A stretch of 39,629 nt of DNA from a bacterium. Lineage in GTDB: Bacteria > Gemmatimonadota > Glassbacteria > GWA2-58-10. Where the stretch lies: the NCBI GenBank assembly GCA_021372515.1, contig JAJFUG010000016.1:1-39629 (forward strand), written 5' to 3'. This document shows, in pieces, positions 1-8,360 of the stretch. Numbering within the stretch: the stretch's first letter is position 1; each line of letters opens with the position of its first letter. Made by a program: the position numbers and the translations under genes. The notes under the pieces are model-generated. The model did not search any database. It had not been told where the DNA came from and saw only the letters and a program-made list of their open reading frames with translations.

Positions 1-77
1 TGGCGCCCTCTGCGCGGCTCGAACGCGCGACCTACTGCTTAGAAGGCAGTTGCTCTATCCAGCTGAGCTAAGAGGGC
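1..77 (-). tRNA. tRNA-Arg (anticodon TCT), CCA encoded
   Basis: Read on the minus strand the cloverleaf is complete: acceptor stem GCCCTCT pairing with AGAGGGC, D-arm GCTC/GAGC, anticodon stem ACTGC/GCAGT around loop CTTCTAA, and T-arm GCGCG/CGCGC with loop TTCGAGC. The anticodon TCT reads AGA (Arg). The discriminator is G and the 3' CCA is encoded at positions 3-1, so the gene ends exactly at the window edge. It lies downstream of the symporter pair in the same orientation. Confidence 0.97.
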
Positions 78-105
78 GCTCGGTTTTCGTCATTGCCTGC
101 TAACG

Positions 106-133
106 GCCTGCCGGCTCGCACATCCCGGCAGGC
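106..133 (-). terminator. 9-bp hairpin between the 63-aa gene and tRNA-Arg
   Basis: Positions 106-114 (GCCTGCCGG) pair perfectly with 125-133 around a 10-nt loop. It lies downstream of the small gene at 185-376 and could end that transcript, but there is no T-run on the minus side, so it may equally be a processing or mRNA-stabilising hairpin. Confidence 0.4.
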
Positions 134-184
134 ATAAAATAACGCCAAAGCGCCGCAGCGACAAGCTATTCCTGCCGCACCCCC

Positions 185-376
185 CTATTTCCAGTGCGAG
201 AATCCGGTGATATCGGTGATGTCCAGGTAGTCGATGATCTTGACCAGTATCTCCCGGATATCCTCAAGCCCGAGCTGGGTCCCGGGGTGCTGCTCGGCGT
301 ACTGGCGCACGGTCTGCGAGATGGCGTCGCACAGAAGGCGGGTGATTTCGGCTTTCTCCGATTGCTGCGAACTCAT
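185..376 (-). CDS. small hypothetical protein coupled to the symporter
   Basis: A 63-residue protein that I do not recognise. Its ATG overlaps the stop codon of the upstream symporter (ATGA at 376-373), which indicates translational coupling and supports it being a real gene. It has no membrane segment or signal peptide; the sequence looks soluble and helical, with a hydrophobic middle (DIREILVKIIDYLDI) and one cysteine. By position it may be an accessory to the sodium:solute symporter, but nothing in the sequence shows a function. Confidence 0.6.
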   Translation of the reverse strand: MSSQQSEKAEITRLLCDAISQTVRQYAEQHPGTQLGLEDIREILVKIIDYLDITDITGFSHWK

Positions 377-1788
377 GACTGGCTCCGTTGACGGTTTTCC
401 TCGATCAGCTCATCCAGGCTTTTTCCAGTGGCTTGGCTCCGGGTAAGCAAACTCAGTCCGACCAGGCAGGTCAGCGAGGCGGTCAGGGCCGGGTAGACCG
501 TGGGCACGCCCCAGGGATGGCCGGCGATCTCCCAGGCCGCGGTCACTGTCATCCCCGCGGCGATGGAGCCCACCCCGCCCGCGGCAGTGGCCCGCTTCCA
601 GAGGAACGCGGCCATGAGCGCCGGGGTCAGGCCCGTGCCGTACATGGTGTAGGCGTAGATCGCCATTTCCAGTACACGCTCAAAATAGCGCACCTGCGCC
701 CAGGCGACAAGGCCCAGGACCACCACGGCCAGACGGGAGTAGAGCAGGAACCGCTTGCGCCCCACCTGCGGGTCGATAAAGCGCTGGTAGACATCCCGCA
801 TCAGGCTGGTGGCCGGCACCAGCAGGAACGAGTCGGCGGTTGAGACAATGACCGCCACCACCGCGGCCAGACAGATACAGCCGGCCCAGAGCGGGAGGCC
901 GTCGCGCACCACGTACAGGATAGCTTTCTCCGGCTCGATCCCGGCGAACAGGGCGCTGGCGGCCACGGCCAGGGCCACGATCAGGCTCTCGATAAAGATG
1001 GTCGAGCCGACCCAGCCCAGCACCGCCACCCGCGCCGTGCGCTCATCCCGGGCCGAGAAAAAGCGCTGGTACATCCCGGCCTCGCCCAGAAGGAGCAGCA
1101 GCGTGGAGAACGAGTAGCCCAGCGCCTGGAGCGGGTGCAGCTCGCCGAACACCTGGAACCGTTCCGGGGGCAGGGCCGCGTGCAGGCCCTCCCAGCCCCC
1201 GGCGTGGAACCAGAGCAGGGGCAGGGCGAGAACAAACCCGGCCAGCATGACAATGCCGTTCACCACATCCGTGTAGGCCACCGAGAGCATCCCGGCCAGC
1301 ACCGTGTAGCCGATCACAAACGCCGCGGTCAGGGCGATACCGCGCTCCAGCGGCACCCCGGCCACGAACTGCAGCACCAGCCCTCCGGCGCGGAACTGGT
1401 AGCTCACTATCGCGGTGTAGGCCACCACCGTGACCAGCGCCCCCAGAGCGCGCGCCCAGCGGTTGTAGCGCAACTCCAGGATATCGGGCACCGTGAAGAG
1501 CGCCAGGGCCCGGGCCCGTCCGGCCAGGAAATAGAGCGCCACTATCGCCACCCACACCCCGGCGTCGAACCAGAGCGCGGGCCAGCCTTTCTCGTAGGCC
1601 AGGCCCGCCCCGCCGAACAGCGAGCCCGAACCGATCCAGGTGGCGAGCAGGGTGCCAACCAGCACCGGTGCGCTCAGGCTGCGGCCCGCCACGATGAAAT
1701 CCTCGCCGCTTTCCACCTTGCCGCTGCGCAACGCGCCGACCAGGATCAACAGGGACAGGTAGGCCAGGATGGACCAGAAATAGAGCAC
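373..1788 (-). CDS. sodium:solute symporter (SSS) family protein
   Basis: A 471-residue polytopic membrane protein of the sodium:solute symporter family, which couples solute uptake to the Na+ gradient. The N-terminal part has the family pattern GEDFIVAGRSL followed by the small-residue-rich TLLATWIGSGSLFGGAGLAYEKG, and then a dozen or so hydrophobic segments to about residue 455. The short C-terminal tail is polar. The start is a GTG at 1788 preceded by GAGGGAG at good spacing. The substrate cannot be read from the sequence; sugars, amino acids, pantothenate or organic acids are all possible. A terminator between this gene and sufT makes it a separate transcription unit, with the 63-aa gene coupled behind it. 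Confidence 0.9.
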   Translation of the reverse strand: MLYFWSILAYLSLLILVGALRSGKVESGEDFIVAGRSLSAPVLVGTLLATWIGSGSLFGGAGLAYEKGWPALWFDAGVWVAIVALYFLAGRARALALFTVPDILELRYNRWARALGALVTVVAYTAIVSYQFRAGGLVLQFVAGVPLERGIALTAAFVIGYTVLAGMLSVAYTDVVNGIVMLAGFVLALPLLWFHAGGWEGLHAALPPERFQVFGELHPLQALGYSFSTLLLLLGEAGMYQRFFSARDERTARVAVLGWVGSTIFIESLIVALAVAASALFAGIEPEKAILYVVRDGLPLWAGCICLAAVVAVIVSTADSFLLVPATSLMRDVYQRFIDPQVGRKRFLLYSRLAVVVLGLVAWAQVRYFERVLEMAIYAYTMYGTGLTPALMAAFLWKRATAAGGVGSIAAGMTVTAAWEIAGHPWGVPTVYPALTASLTCLVGLSLLTRSQATGKSLDELIEENRQRSQS

Positions 1789-1908
1789 CGGGAAAGCTCC
1801 CTCGTGCAGGGTGAGAAATCAGTGAGGCTAAAGATCGGGCTTTCCGGCCGGAAGGACAAGATTTTCGAAGGGGAACGCGAAGTGTGGTCAGTCTGAATGA
1901 TTTATAGA

Positions 1909-1943
1909 CGGAAAAACGTAGGGGAGGGTTTAAAACCCTCCCC
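1909..1943 (-). terminator. Rho-independent terminator after the SUF operon
   Basis: A perfect inverted repeat: 1921-1930 (GGGGAGGGTT) pairs with 1934-1943 over a 3-nt loop. On the minus strand it is followed a few bases later by TTTTT (plus-strand run at 1911-1917). It lies just after the sufT stop and before the symporter start, so it marks the end of the iron-sulfur operon. Confidence 0.85.
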
Positions 1944-1966
1944 TGCATCTCAATGTATTCATTCTT

Positions 1967-2284
1967 TCAGTACCCGTAGGATTCGAGAATCTCCTTGCCC
2001 TCGTCGCTGATCATGTCCGGGTCCCAGGGCGGGTCGAAAGTCCACTCCACCGTGACTTTCTCCACCCCGCGCACCAGCTTGACCGCGGCCACGGCCGCAT
2101 CCTCGATGAGTGGCGCCGTGGGGCAGCCCAGCGAGGTGAGGGTCATGAGCAGGGTCACATTGGGGCCCTCCACCTTTACATCATAGACCAGACCCAGGTT
2201 GTAGATGTCGATGGCGAACTCGGGGTCCTCGACTGTCTTGAGGAACTCGATCACTTTCCGAGGGTCTATCTCAACAGTGTCCAT
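1967..2284 (-). CDS. sufT: SufT, MIP18/DUF59 family Fe-S assembly protein
   Basis: A 105-residue DUF59 (MIP18-like) protein of the SufT type, which helps maturation or carriage of Fe-S clusters to target proteins. Family marks are KTVEDPEFAIDIYNLGLVYDV near the N-terminus, the TSLGCPTAPLIED segment with the conserved cysteine, and the C-terminal WTFDPPWDPDMISDEGKE. I place the start at the ATG at 2284, not at more upstream in-frame codons, because the homologous region begins with EIDPRKVIEFLKTVEDPE; upstream in-frame sequence overlaps sufU. The gene overlaps the sufU 3' end by 14 nt, so it is translationally coupled. It is the last gene before the terminator. Confidence 0.92.
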   Translation of the reverse strand: MDTVEIDPRKVIEFLKTVEDPEFAIDIYNLGLVYDVKVEGPNVTLLMTLTSLGCPTAPLIEDAAVAAVKLVRGVEKVTVEWTFDPPWDPDMISDEGKEILESYGY

Positions 2285-2726
2285 GGGCCGCCTCCGCATT
2301 CCGGGCCGCGTTGTCGAGGGCTTCTTTAAGGGCCATCCAGCCCAGCAGGGCGCACTTGATCCGCACCGGGAAACGCGCCACCCCCTCCAAGGCCTGGATG
2401 TCGCCAAGGCCCTCACCATCCTGCTCGCCGCGCAGCATCCGGCGCACCCGCTCGACCAGTTCAGCCGCCTCGGCGCGGGTGAGGCCCTCCACCGCCTCGG
2501 TCATCAGCGAGGCCGAGGCCTGCGAGATCGAGCAGCCGTGGCCCTGGAAACAGATGCCGCTGATCCGGTCCGTGGCGGGGTCGACCTCCAGGGCCAGGGA
2601 AAGCTCATCCCCGCAGAGCGGATTCTCATGCTTGACCAGCTCGCCGGACATCTCACCCGTGCAGTGATGGCGCGGGTTGCGGTAATGGTCGAGCAGGATT
2701 TCCTGGTACAGGTCCTCGTAACTCAC
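2271..2726 (-). CDS. sufU: SufU-type Fe-S scaffold / sulfur-transfer protein
   Basis: A 151-residue SufU protein, the zinc-containing partner that accepts persulfide sulfur from SufS in the SUF pathway. It shows the family cysteines in NPLCGDEL, GHGCSISQASASLM and RIKCALLGW, and the N-terminal YQEILLDHYRNPRH helix. The start is a GTG at 2726 with CGGAG upstream, only 2 nt beyond the sufS stop. The longer frame extending upstream reads through sufS in another frame and is not real. The pairing with SufS immediately upstream matches the Gram-positive-style SufSU arrangement. Confidence 0.93.
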   Translation of the reverse strand: MSYEDLYQEILLDHYRNPRHHCTGEMSGELVKHENPLCGDELSLALEVDPATDRISGICFQGHGCSISQASASLMTEAVEGLTRAEAAELVERVRRMLRGEQDGEGLGDIQALEGVARFPVRIKCALLGWMALKEALDNAARNAEAAHGHC

Positions 2727-2728
2727 TT

Positions 2729-4012
2729 TCAGGCTCCGGTGAAAAATTTGCGTGTCTGCTGCAGGGCCTCGATCAGAAGGTCCACCTCGGCCTCGGTGTT
2801 GTACAGGTAGAACGAGGCCCGGCAGAGCGCCACCGCCCCGAAACGCCGCACCAATGGCTTCGCGCAGTGGTGCCCGGCGCGGATCGCCACCCCGAGCTGA
2901 TCCAGGTACCCGGCCACATCGTGCGGGTGCACGATCCCGCCCGCGCGGTCCAGCAGCTCGAACGAGAACACCGCCCCGCGGCGCTCCGGCTCGGTGGGGC
3001 CCAGAAGGCGCAAGCCATCCATCCGGGCGAAAGAGTCCAGGGCGTAGCGCACCAGCGATTCCTCGTGCGCCTGAATTCTGTCCCAGCCCAGGTTCTCGAT
3101 GAAAGCCACCGCCTCGCCCAGGGCCACGGCCTCGGCCACGGCCGGTGTGCCGGCCTCGAACTTCCACGGGGCCTCGATCCACTTGGCGCTCTGCTCGCCC
3201 ACATCCAGAACCATGCCTCCGCCCAGAAGGAACGGCGGCATTGCCTCCAACAGCTCCGGGCGCGCCACCAGTGCGCCCACCCCGGTGGGCCCGAGCATCT
3301 TGTGGCCCGAGAATGCCAGGAAATCCACTCCCAGGGCCTGGAAATCGGTCCGCAGGTGCGGAACGGATTGCGCGCCGTCCATCACCGTGACCGCCCCCAC
3401 CTGTCGCGCCGCGGCTACCAGCGGGGCCGGGTCGACTATTGTGCCCAGCACGTTGGACATGCCGCTGAACGCGATAAGCCGCGTGTGTCCGCCCACCAGC
3501 TCCTCCAGCTCATCCAGGGCCAGAGCGCCGCTGTCCTCCACCGGAAGGACCCGCAGGACCGCCCCGCTGCGCTCGGCCGCACGCTGCCAGGGCAACAGGT
3601 TGGAGTGGTGCTCCAAGCCGGTGACCAGGATCTCATCCCCGGCGCGCAGGTTGGCCTCGGCCCAGGAGAACGCCACCAGGTTAAGAGCCTCGGTGGTGTT
3701 ACGGGTGAACACCAGCGCCTCGGGGGCGGGCGCGTTCACGAACGCAGCCACCCGGGCGCGCGCACCCTCGTAGGCCGCAGTGGCCTCCTCGGCCAGGGTG
3801 TGCACGCCGCGGTGCGGGTTGGCGTTGTGACGCTCATAGAACCGGGTCAGCGATTCGATCACCCGGCGCGGTTTCTGCGAGGTGGCGGCCGAGTCCAGGT
3901 AGACCAGACCGTGGCCGTTCACCTCGCGCCCCAGGGCCGGGAACTCAAGGCGCAGCGCCGTGATATCCAGCGCTTTTCTGTCCGGCATGGGAACTGTCAA
4001 CTGCCCGCTCAT
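2729..4012 (-). CDS. sufS: SufS cysteine desulfurase (class II)
   Basis: A 427-residue PLP-dependent cysteine desulfurase that mobilises sulfur from cysteine as a protein persulfide for Fe-S cluster assembly. The PLP lysine is K238 in SGHKMLGPTG. The catalytic cysteine is C383 in RAGHHCAKPL, on the short rigid loop typical of class II (SufS) enzymes. VYLDSAATSQKP at 38-48 and TGLEHHSN at 131-138 are family motifs. Its ATG shares one base with the sufC stop (TGATG), so it is translationally coupled. This is the second cysteine desulfurase in the window besides the class I NifS. Confidence 0.96.
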   Translation of the reverse strand: MSGQLTVPMPDRKALDITALRLEFPALGREVNGHGLVYLDSAATSQKPRRVIESLTRFYERHNANPHRGVHTLAEEATAAYEGARARVAAFVNAPAPEALVFTRNTTEALNLVAFSWAEANLRAGDEILVTGLEHHSNLLPWQRAAERSGAVLRVLPVEDSGALALDELEELVGGHTRLIAFSGMSNVLGTIVDPAPLVAAARQVGAVTVMDGAQSVPHLRTDFQALGVDFLAFSGHKMLGPTGVGALVARPELLEAMPPFLLGGGMVLDVGEQSAKWIEAPWKFEAGTPAVAEAVALGEAVAFIENLGWDRIQAHEESLVRYALDSFARMDGLRLLGPTEPERRGAVFSFELLDRAGGIVHPHDVAGYLDQLGVAIRAGHHCAKPLVRRFGAVALCRASFYLYNTEAEVDLLIEALQQTRKFFTGA

Positions 4013-4809
4013 CAGACCACCGCTTTCTCGGCTTCGCTCTCCGCCTCGGCTTCAGTCTCAAGGCCGAACTCGGTGCGGATCGAATTGTAGCCCTTCTCCT
4101 CCAGCTCGTGGGCCAGATCGGGGCCGCCGGACTTGACTATCCGTCCCTGCAGCATGATATGCACCACATCCGGGTCCAGGTAGTTGAGGATGCGCATGTA
4201 GTGCGTGATCACGAGCGAGCTGGTCTCGGGCCCGCGCAGGGCGTTCACCGCCCCGGACACCACCCGCACGGCGTCGATGTCGAGCCCCGAGTCGGTCTCG
4301 TCCAGGATCGCCAGCTCGGGACGCAGAAGGGCCATCTGAAGCACCTCGTTGCGCTTTTTCTCGCCCCCGCTGAACCCCTCGTTCAGGTTGCGCCTGGTGA
4401 AAGCCGCATCCATGCCCAGGAGCTTGAGCTTTTCATCCACCAGGGCACGGAACTCGCGGATGGGTATATCTTTCTCCCGGTGCGCATTGAGCGTGGTGCG
4501 CAGGAAATTGAGCAGCGAGACCCCCGCGATCTCCACCGGGTACTGGAACGCCAGGAACATCCCCAGCCGCGAGCGCTCATCCGCGCTCATCCCGGTCACA
4601 TCCTCGCCCTTGAACAGTATCTTCCCTGCGGTGACCTCATAGGCCGGATGGCCCATCAGCACGTTGGCCAGGGTGGACTTGCCGCTGCCGTTGGGGCCCA
4701 TCAGGGCGTGCACCTGGCCGCGCGGCACCTCCAGGTCGAGGCCCCGCAGGATTTCCTTCCCCTCCACGCTGGCGTGAAGGCCCTCTATCTGAAGCAGTTT
4801 CTCGCTCAT
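4012..4809 (-). CDS. sufC: SufC Fe-S assembly ATPase
   Basis: A 265-residue ABC-type ATPase, the energy-providing subunit of the SufBCD scaffold. It has Walker A GPNGSGKST near residues 39-47, the SufC-specific signature FSGGEKKRNE, and Walker B LAILDETDSGLD. It ends with an unusual acidic, alanine-rich tail (ETEAEAESEAEKAVV) beyond the normal SufC end. The start has GAGGAG upstream. Unlike the common sufBCD order, a Rieske ferredoxin gene lies between sufD and this gene. Confidence 0.96.
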   Translation of the reverse strand: MSEKLLQIEGLHASVEGKEILRGLDLEVPRGQVHALMGPNGSGKSTLANVLMGHPAYEVTAGKILFKGEDVTGMSADERSRLGMFLAFQYPVEIAGVSLLNFLRTTLNAHREKDIPIREFRALVDEKLKLLGMDAAFTRRNLNEGFSGGEKKRNEVLQMALLRPELAILDETDSGLDIDAVRVVSGAVNALRGPETSSLVITHYMRILNYLDPDVVHIMLQGRIVKSGGPDLAHELEEKGYNSIRTEFGLETEAEAESEAEKAVV

Positions 4810-4834
4810 TTTCGTTCACTCCTCAAATATATTT

Positions 4835-5149
4835 TCATTTAGCCGGCATACCAACCAGAATATCGTGTCCCTCCACCCGGACTGTCCAGACTCCGACCGG
4901 ACTTGTGGCGGGAAGGCTTAGCGGCTCTCCGCTGGCCAGGTCGAACAGTGCGCCGTGGCGCGGGCACTCGATGCGGCCCTCCTCCACGAACCCCTCGGAC
5001 AGGCTCGCCTCCTCGTGCGTGCAGCAGTCATCCAGCGCGTAGTATTTTCCGCCGCTGTTCACCAGGGCCACTACCTGCTCGCCCACCTGCACCCGTTTCG
5101 CCGAGTTCTCCTCCAGCTCACCCACCGCTGCGGCTTTCACCCAGTTCAT
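4835..5149 (-). CDS. Rieske [2Fe-2S] ferredoxin inserted in the SUF operon
   Basis: A 104-residue soluble Rieske ferredoxin of the NirD/dioxygenase-ferredoxin type. The cluster ligands are C43 and H45 (CTH) and C62 and H65 (CPRH). There is no signal peptide or membrane anchor, so it acts in the cytoplasm as an electron carrier. The start is the ATG at 5149, which overlaps the sufD stop (ATGA); an upstream in-frame start would lie wholly inside sufD. The position suggests it supplies electrons to cluster assembly or is an early client of SufBCD; this is inference. Confidence 0.92.
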   Translation of the reverse strand: MNWVKAAAVGELEENSAKRVQVGEQVVALVNSGGKYYALDDCCTHEEASLSEGFVEEGRIECPRHGALFDLASGEPLSLPATSPVGVWTVRVEGHDILVGMPAK

Positions 5150-6456
5150 GCCCCCTCCTCCAGCTTGGCCAGGATCGCCCCGGCCAGCAGTTCGTGCATG
5201 CCCGACCACTTCACACGCTCCAGCACCTCGTTGAAAAACCCGAACACCAGAAGCCGTTCGGCCTCGGCGCGCGGTATACCGCGCGAGGCCAGGTAGAACA
5301 CCTGCTCCGGGTCGACCTTGCCCACCGTGGCCCCGTGCGTGCAGCGCACATCGTTGGTCTCGATCTCCAGTTGCGGGTTGGTGTCGGCCTTGGCGCCGGG
5401 GCTCAGGGTCAGGTTGCGGTTGGCCTGGTAGGCATCGGTGCCGTGGGCCTGGGGCCGCACCTTGATCGTGCCGTAGTAGACCGCCCGCCCGCGGTCGGCC
5501 AAAGCGCCCTTGTACAGAAGGTCACTCTTGGTGCGCGGCGCGGCGTGGTCCTGCACGGTCCAGTGCTCGAACCTCTGCTCGCGGCGCGGGAAATAAAGGC
5601 CGAGCATGATACTCTCGGCGCCCTCGCCTGCGAGCTGGCACTCTTTCCAGGTGCGCGAGTAATCGGCCCCCAGGGTGACCAGCAGCGTGTTGAGCGCGGC
5701 GCGCTCGGCCAGGCGCGCCTTGACCTGCGCCACCTGACGCACTCCCGCGCCCCAGTCCTGCCAGGTGACCCAGCCCACGGTCGAGCCGGCCCCGGCGTAC
5801 AGCTCGGTCACCGGGTTGACCAGGGTGGGGGCCTCCAAGGGATTCGAAGCATAAATGTCGTTGAACACCACCTGCGCCCCGCGGTCCACTATCACGACAG
5901 TGCGCGGCTGGTGCGCCACGCCTGCGGTGCTCAGCCAGTGCAGTGACTGCAGCGGCATTCTCAGTTCCACCTCGGGCGGCACATACAGGAACGTGCCGCC
6001 GCGGTGCAGAGCCAGGCTCCAACTGGTGAACAGATCGTTCGCGCCCACCAGACGGCCCAGGCGCGGCCGCAGCAGGGCCTCATGCTCGCGCGCTGCGGTC
6101 TCGATATCGGTCAGGATCACCCCGGCGCGGCGTGCCTCCTCGGAAAGCTCGGAGGTGAGAGGCTTACCGTCCACATGCACTATCCGCCCGGCGGAGCCGG
6201 TCCCGGCCAGGGCCAGGGCCGCGCGGGCCTTGTCGGGCATGGCGCCCACCGGCGTCGCCGTATCGGCCTCCGCCGACTGGAACTCACCGGGGTCGATCAG
6301 TTTAAGGTCGGTGTAGCGCCAATACTCGTCACGGCTGTCTGGAAGCTCCAGCCTCTGATAGCGCTCCCAGGCCTGGCGGCGGATATCGGCCAGCCACTCG
6401 GGGCCGCTCAGCGCCAGCGCCTCCAGCTTGTCATCCATCAGTCCGGTAGTTGTCAT
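5146..6456 (-). CDS. sufD: SufD scaffold subunit
   Basis: A protein of about 436 residues of the SufB/SufD family, partner of SufB and SufC in the SufBC2D scaffold, with the right-handed parallel beta-helix core. Family patterns include the region around NRNLTLSPGAKADTNPQLEI and DVRCTHGATVGKVDPEQVFYL, and ASRGIPRAEAERLLVFGFF near the C-terminus. I choose the ATG at 6456 because GTGGA lies upstream at good spacing; the in-frame ATG at 6474 has no ribosome-binding site. The gap to sufB is 47 nt, and the 3' end overlaps the Rieske gene by 4 nt. Confidence 0.94.
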   Translation of the reverse strand: MTTTGLMDDKLEALALSGPEWLADIRRQAWERYQRLELPDSRDEYWRYTDLKLIDPGEFQSAEADTATPVGAMPDKARAALALAGTGSAGRIVHVDGKPLTSELSEEARRAGVILTDIETAAREHEALLRPRLGRLVGANDLFTSWSLALHRGGTFLYVPPEVELRMPLQSLHWLSTAGVAHQPRTVVIVDRGAQVVFNDIYASNPLEAPTLVNPVTELYAGAGSTVGWVTWQDWGAGVRQVAQVKARLAERAALNTLLVTLGADYSRTWKECQLAGEGAESIMLGLYFPRREQRFEHWTVQDHAAPRTKSDLLYKGALADRGRAVYYGTIKVRPQAHGTDAYQANRNLTLSPGAKADTNPQLEIETNDVRCTHGATVGKVDPEQVFYLASRGIPRAEAERLLVFGFFNEVLERVKWSGMHELLAGAILAKLEEGA

Positions 6457-6503
6457 GATAAAGTTCCACTTCATTTATTGGTTTAAGTATCGTAGCCATC
6501 ACA

Positions 6504-7916
6504 TTATCCTACAGAGCCTTCCATCTGTAGCTCGATCAGACGGTTCAGCTCGACCGCGTACTCCATCGGCAACTGTTTGGTGATCGGCTCGATGAACCCG
6601 CGCACTATCATCGCCCCTGCCTCTTCCTCGCTCAGGCCGCGGCTCATCAGGTAGAAAAGCTGCTCATCCCCGATCCGGGCCACCGTGGCCTCGTGCCCGA
6701 TCTCCACCTCTTCCTCGTTGATGTTCATGTAGGGATAGGTGTCCGAGCGCGAGTGGTCGTCGATCAGCAGGGCGTCGCAGCGCACGTTGCTTTTCACCCC
6801 GCGCGCGCCTTTCTCCACCTTGACCAGCCCGCGGTAGCTCGTCCGGCCGCCGTCCTTGGAGATCGACTTGGACACGATCAGCGAGCTGGTCTCGGGCGCC
6901 AGGTGGATCATCTTGGCCCCGGTGTCCTGCTGCTGCCCGGCCCCGGCGAAAGCCAGGGAGAGCACCTCCCCGTGCGCCTTGCGGCCTTTCAGGATCACCG
7001 AGGGGTATTTCATCGTAACCTTGGATCCCAGGTTGCCGTCCACCCACTCCACCACCGCACCCTCCTCGGCCACGGCCCGCTTGGTCACCAGGTTGTAGAC
7101 ATTGTTCGACCAGTTCTGGATCGTGGTGTAGCGGATACGCGCATGCGGCAGGGCGATCAGCTCAACCACGGCCGAGTGCAGGGATTCGCCGCTGTAGACC
7201 GGGGCGGTGCAGCCCTCTACATAGTGCACGTAGGAGCCTTCATCCGCGATGATCAGGGTGCGCTCGAACTGGCCCATGTTCTCGGCGTTGATCCGGAAAT
7301 AGGCCTGCAACGGCACATCCACCCGCACGCCCGGCGGCACGTAGATGAACGAGCCGCCCGACCAGACCGCGCTGTTGAGCGCCGCCAGCTTGTTGTCGCC
7401 CATCGGGATCACGGTGGCGAAATACTTCTTTACGATATCCGGGTATTTCTTGAGCGCGGTGTCCATGTCGCTGAACAGGACCCCCTGTTTCTCCAGGCTT
7501 TCCTGCATGCGGTGGTAGACCACCTCGGACTCGTACTGTGCGCTCACGCCGGCCAGGTGCTTGCGCTCGGCCTCGGGGATGCCCAGACGGTCGAAAGTGC
7601 GCTTGATCGCATCCGGCACCTCCTCCCAGGAGCGTCCCGGCTTGTCCGTGGCGCGCAGGAAATAGAAGATGTTCTGGAAATCGATCCCGCTCAGGTCCGC
7701 TCCCCAAGTGGGCATCGGCTTGGTGACAAAGCGCTCCAGAGCCTTGAGACGGAACGCGCGCATCCATTCCGGCTCGGATTTCATGAACGAGATTTCCTCG
7801 ACCACCTCGCGGCTCAAGCCCCTCTTCGGCTTGAACACGTACTGCTCGGGATCGCTCCAGCCCCACTTCTCGGCATAGCTGCCGTTCGGGTCGAGGGTCA
7901 GGGTCTGAGTGCTCAT
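6504..7916 (-). CDS. sufB: SufB scaffold subunit
   Basis: A 470-residue SufB protein, the scaffold subunit on which the nascent Fe-S cluster forms. Strong family marks are [19 protein letters not shown]-type sequence mid-protein, [37 protein letters not shown], and [20 protein letters not shown] carrying the conserved C-terminal cysteine. The ATG is preceded by GGAGGTGA at ideal spacing. It starts the core suf block; 131 nt separate it from ygbA and I see no convincing promoter there, so it may be read from the rrf2 promoter. Confidence 0.96.
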   Translation of the reverse strand: MSTQTLTLDPNGSYAEKWGWSDPEQYVFKPKRGLSREVVEEISFMKSEPEWMRAFRLKALERFVTKPMPTWGADLSGIDFQNIFYFLRATDKPGRSWEEVPDAIKRTFDRLGIPEAERKHLAGVSAQYESEVVYHRMQESLEKQGVLFSDMDTALKKYPDIVKKYFATVIPMGDNKLAALNSAVWSGGSFIYVPPGVRVDVPLQAYFRINAENMGQFERTLIIADEGSYVHYVEGCTAPVYSGESLHSAVVELIALPHARIRYTTIQNWSNNVYNLVTKRAVAEEGAVVEWVDGNLGSKVTMKYPSVILKGRKAHGEVLSLAFAGAGQQQDTGAKMIHLAPETSSLIVSKSISKDGGRTSYRGLVKVEKGARGVKSNVRCDALLIDDHSRSDTYPYMNINEEEVEIGHEATVARIGDEQLFYLMSRGLSEEEAGAMIVRGFIEPITKQLPMEYAVELNRLIELQMEGSVG

Positions 7917-8047
7917 CGTATCTCACCTCCAGCATATTTAGACCGGTTGAATGCACCGGGACAACTGACAGATGACCTCAAACATTTTCGATACGGATAT
8001 TCATTCTCAATCAACCACGACTACAGCCCTTCAAATGCATATCTCTT

Positions 8048-8350
8048 TCAACTCATAAAGTACTTAACCAGCCAGTCCACCCGTCCCCGCTTCACAAAGT
8101 ACATCCCGCTGAATTTCATCACCTCGCGCACCCGCTGCCTGTACCGTGGGTTGTAGCAGTGGGTCGGGCAGTCCTTGCACTTGGGCTTGGGATCGTAGGG
8201 ACATTTTCCCAGCCGCCCCCGCGCGTATTCCAGCAGTTCCCCACAATCGCCACATACCGCCTCTCCCTCGGCCCGGCTGTGATGGTTCTCGCAGTAGACC
8301 GTCACGAACTTTTTCAGGGTCTCGAACTCACGCTCTTTCGCTCCCGGCAT
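8048..8350 (-). CDS. ygbA: YgbA-like nitrous-oxide-stimulated-promoter family protein
   Basis: A 100-residue cysteine-rich protein matching the YgbA family (Pfam family named nitrous oxide-stimulated promoter). Seven cysteines are at about 20, 33, 36, 50, 58, 61 and 65, arranged as CGDC, CPYDPKPKCKDCPTHC, followed by the basic YNPRYRQRVREVMKFSG segment typical of the family. In enterobacteria ygbA is under the NO sensor NsrR; here an Rrf2-family regulator lies two genes upstream. The biochemical role is unknown, and the cysteines suggest metal or Fe-S binding. The start has GGAGGTGGG directly upstream and follows the previous stop by 10 nt. Confidence 0.88.
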   Translation of the reverse strand: MPGAKEREFETLKKFVTVYCENHHSRAEGEAVCGDCGELLEYARGRLGKCPYDPKPKCKDCPTHCYNPRYRQRVREVMKFSGMYFVKRGRVDWLVKYFMS

Positions 8351-8360
8351 CCCACCTCCA

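Noticed and set aside
7917-8047. Separate promoter for sufB in the 131-bp gap after ygbA
   Set aside because: TTGATT and several TTGA-like sequences occur but none has a -10 at acceptable spacing.
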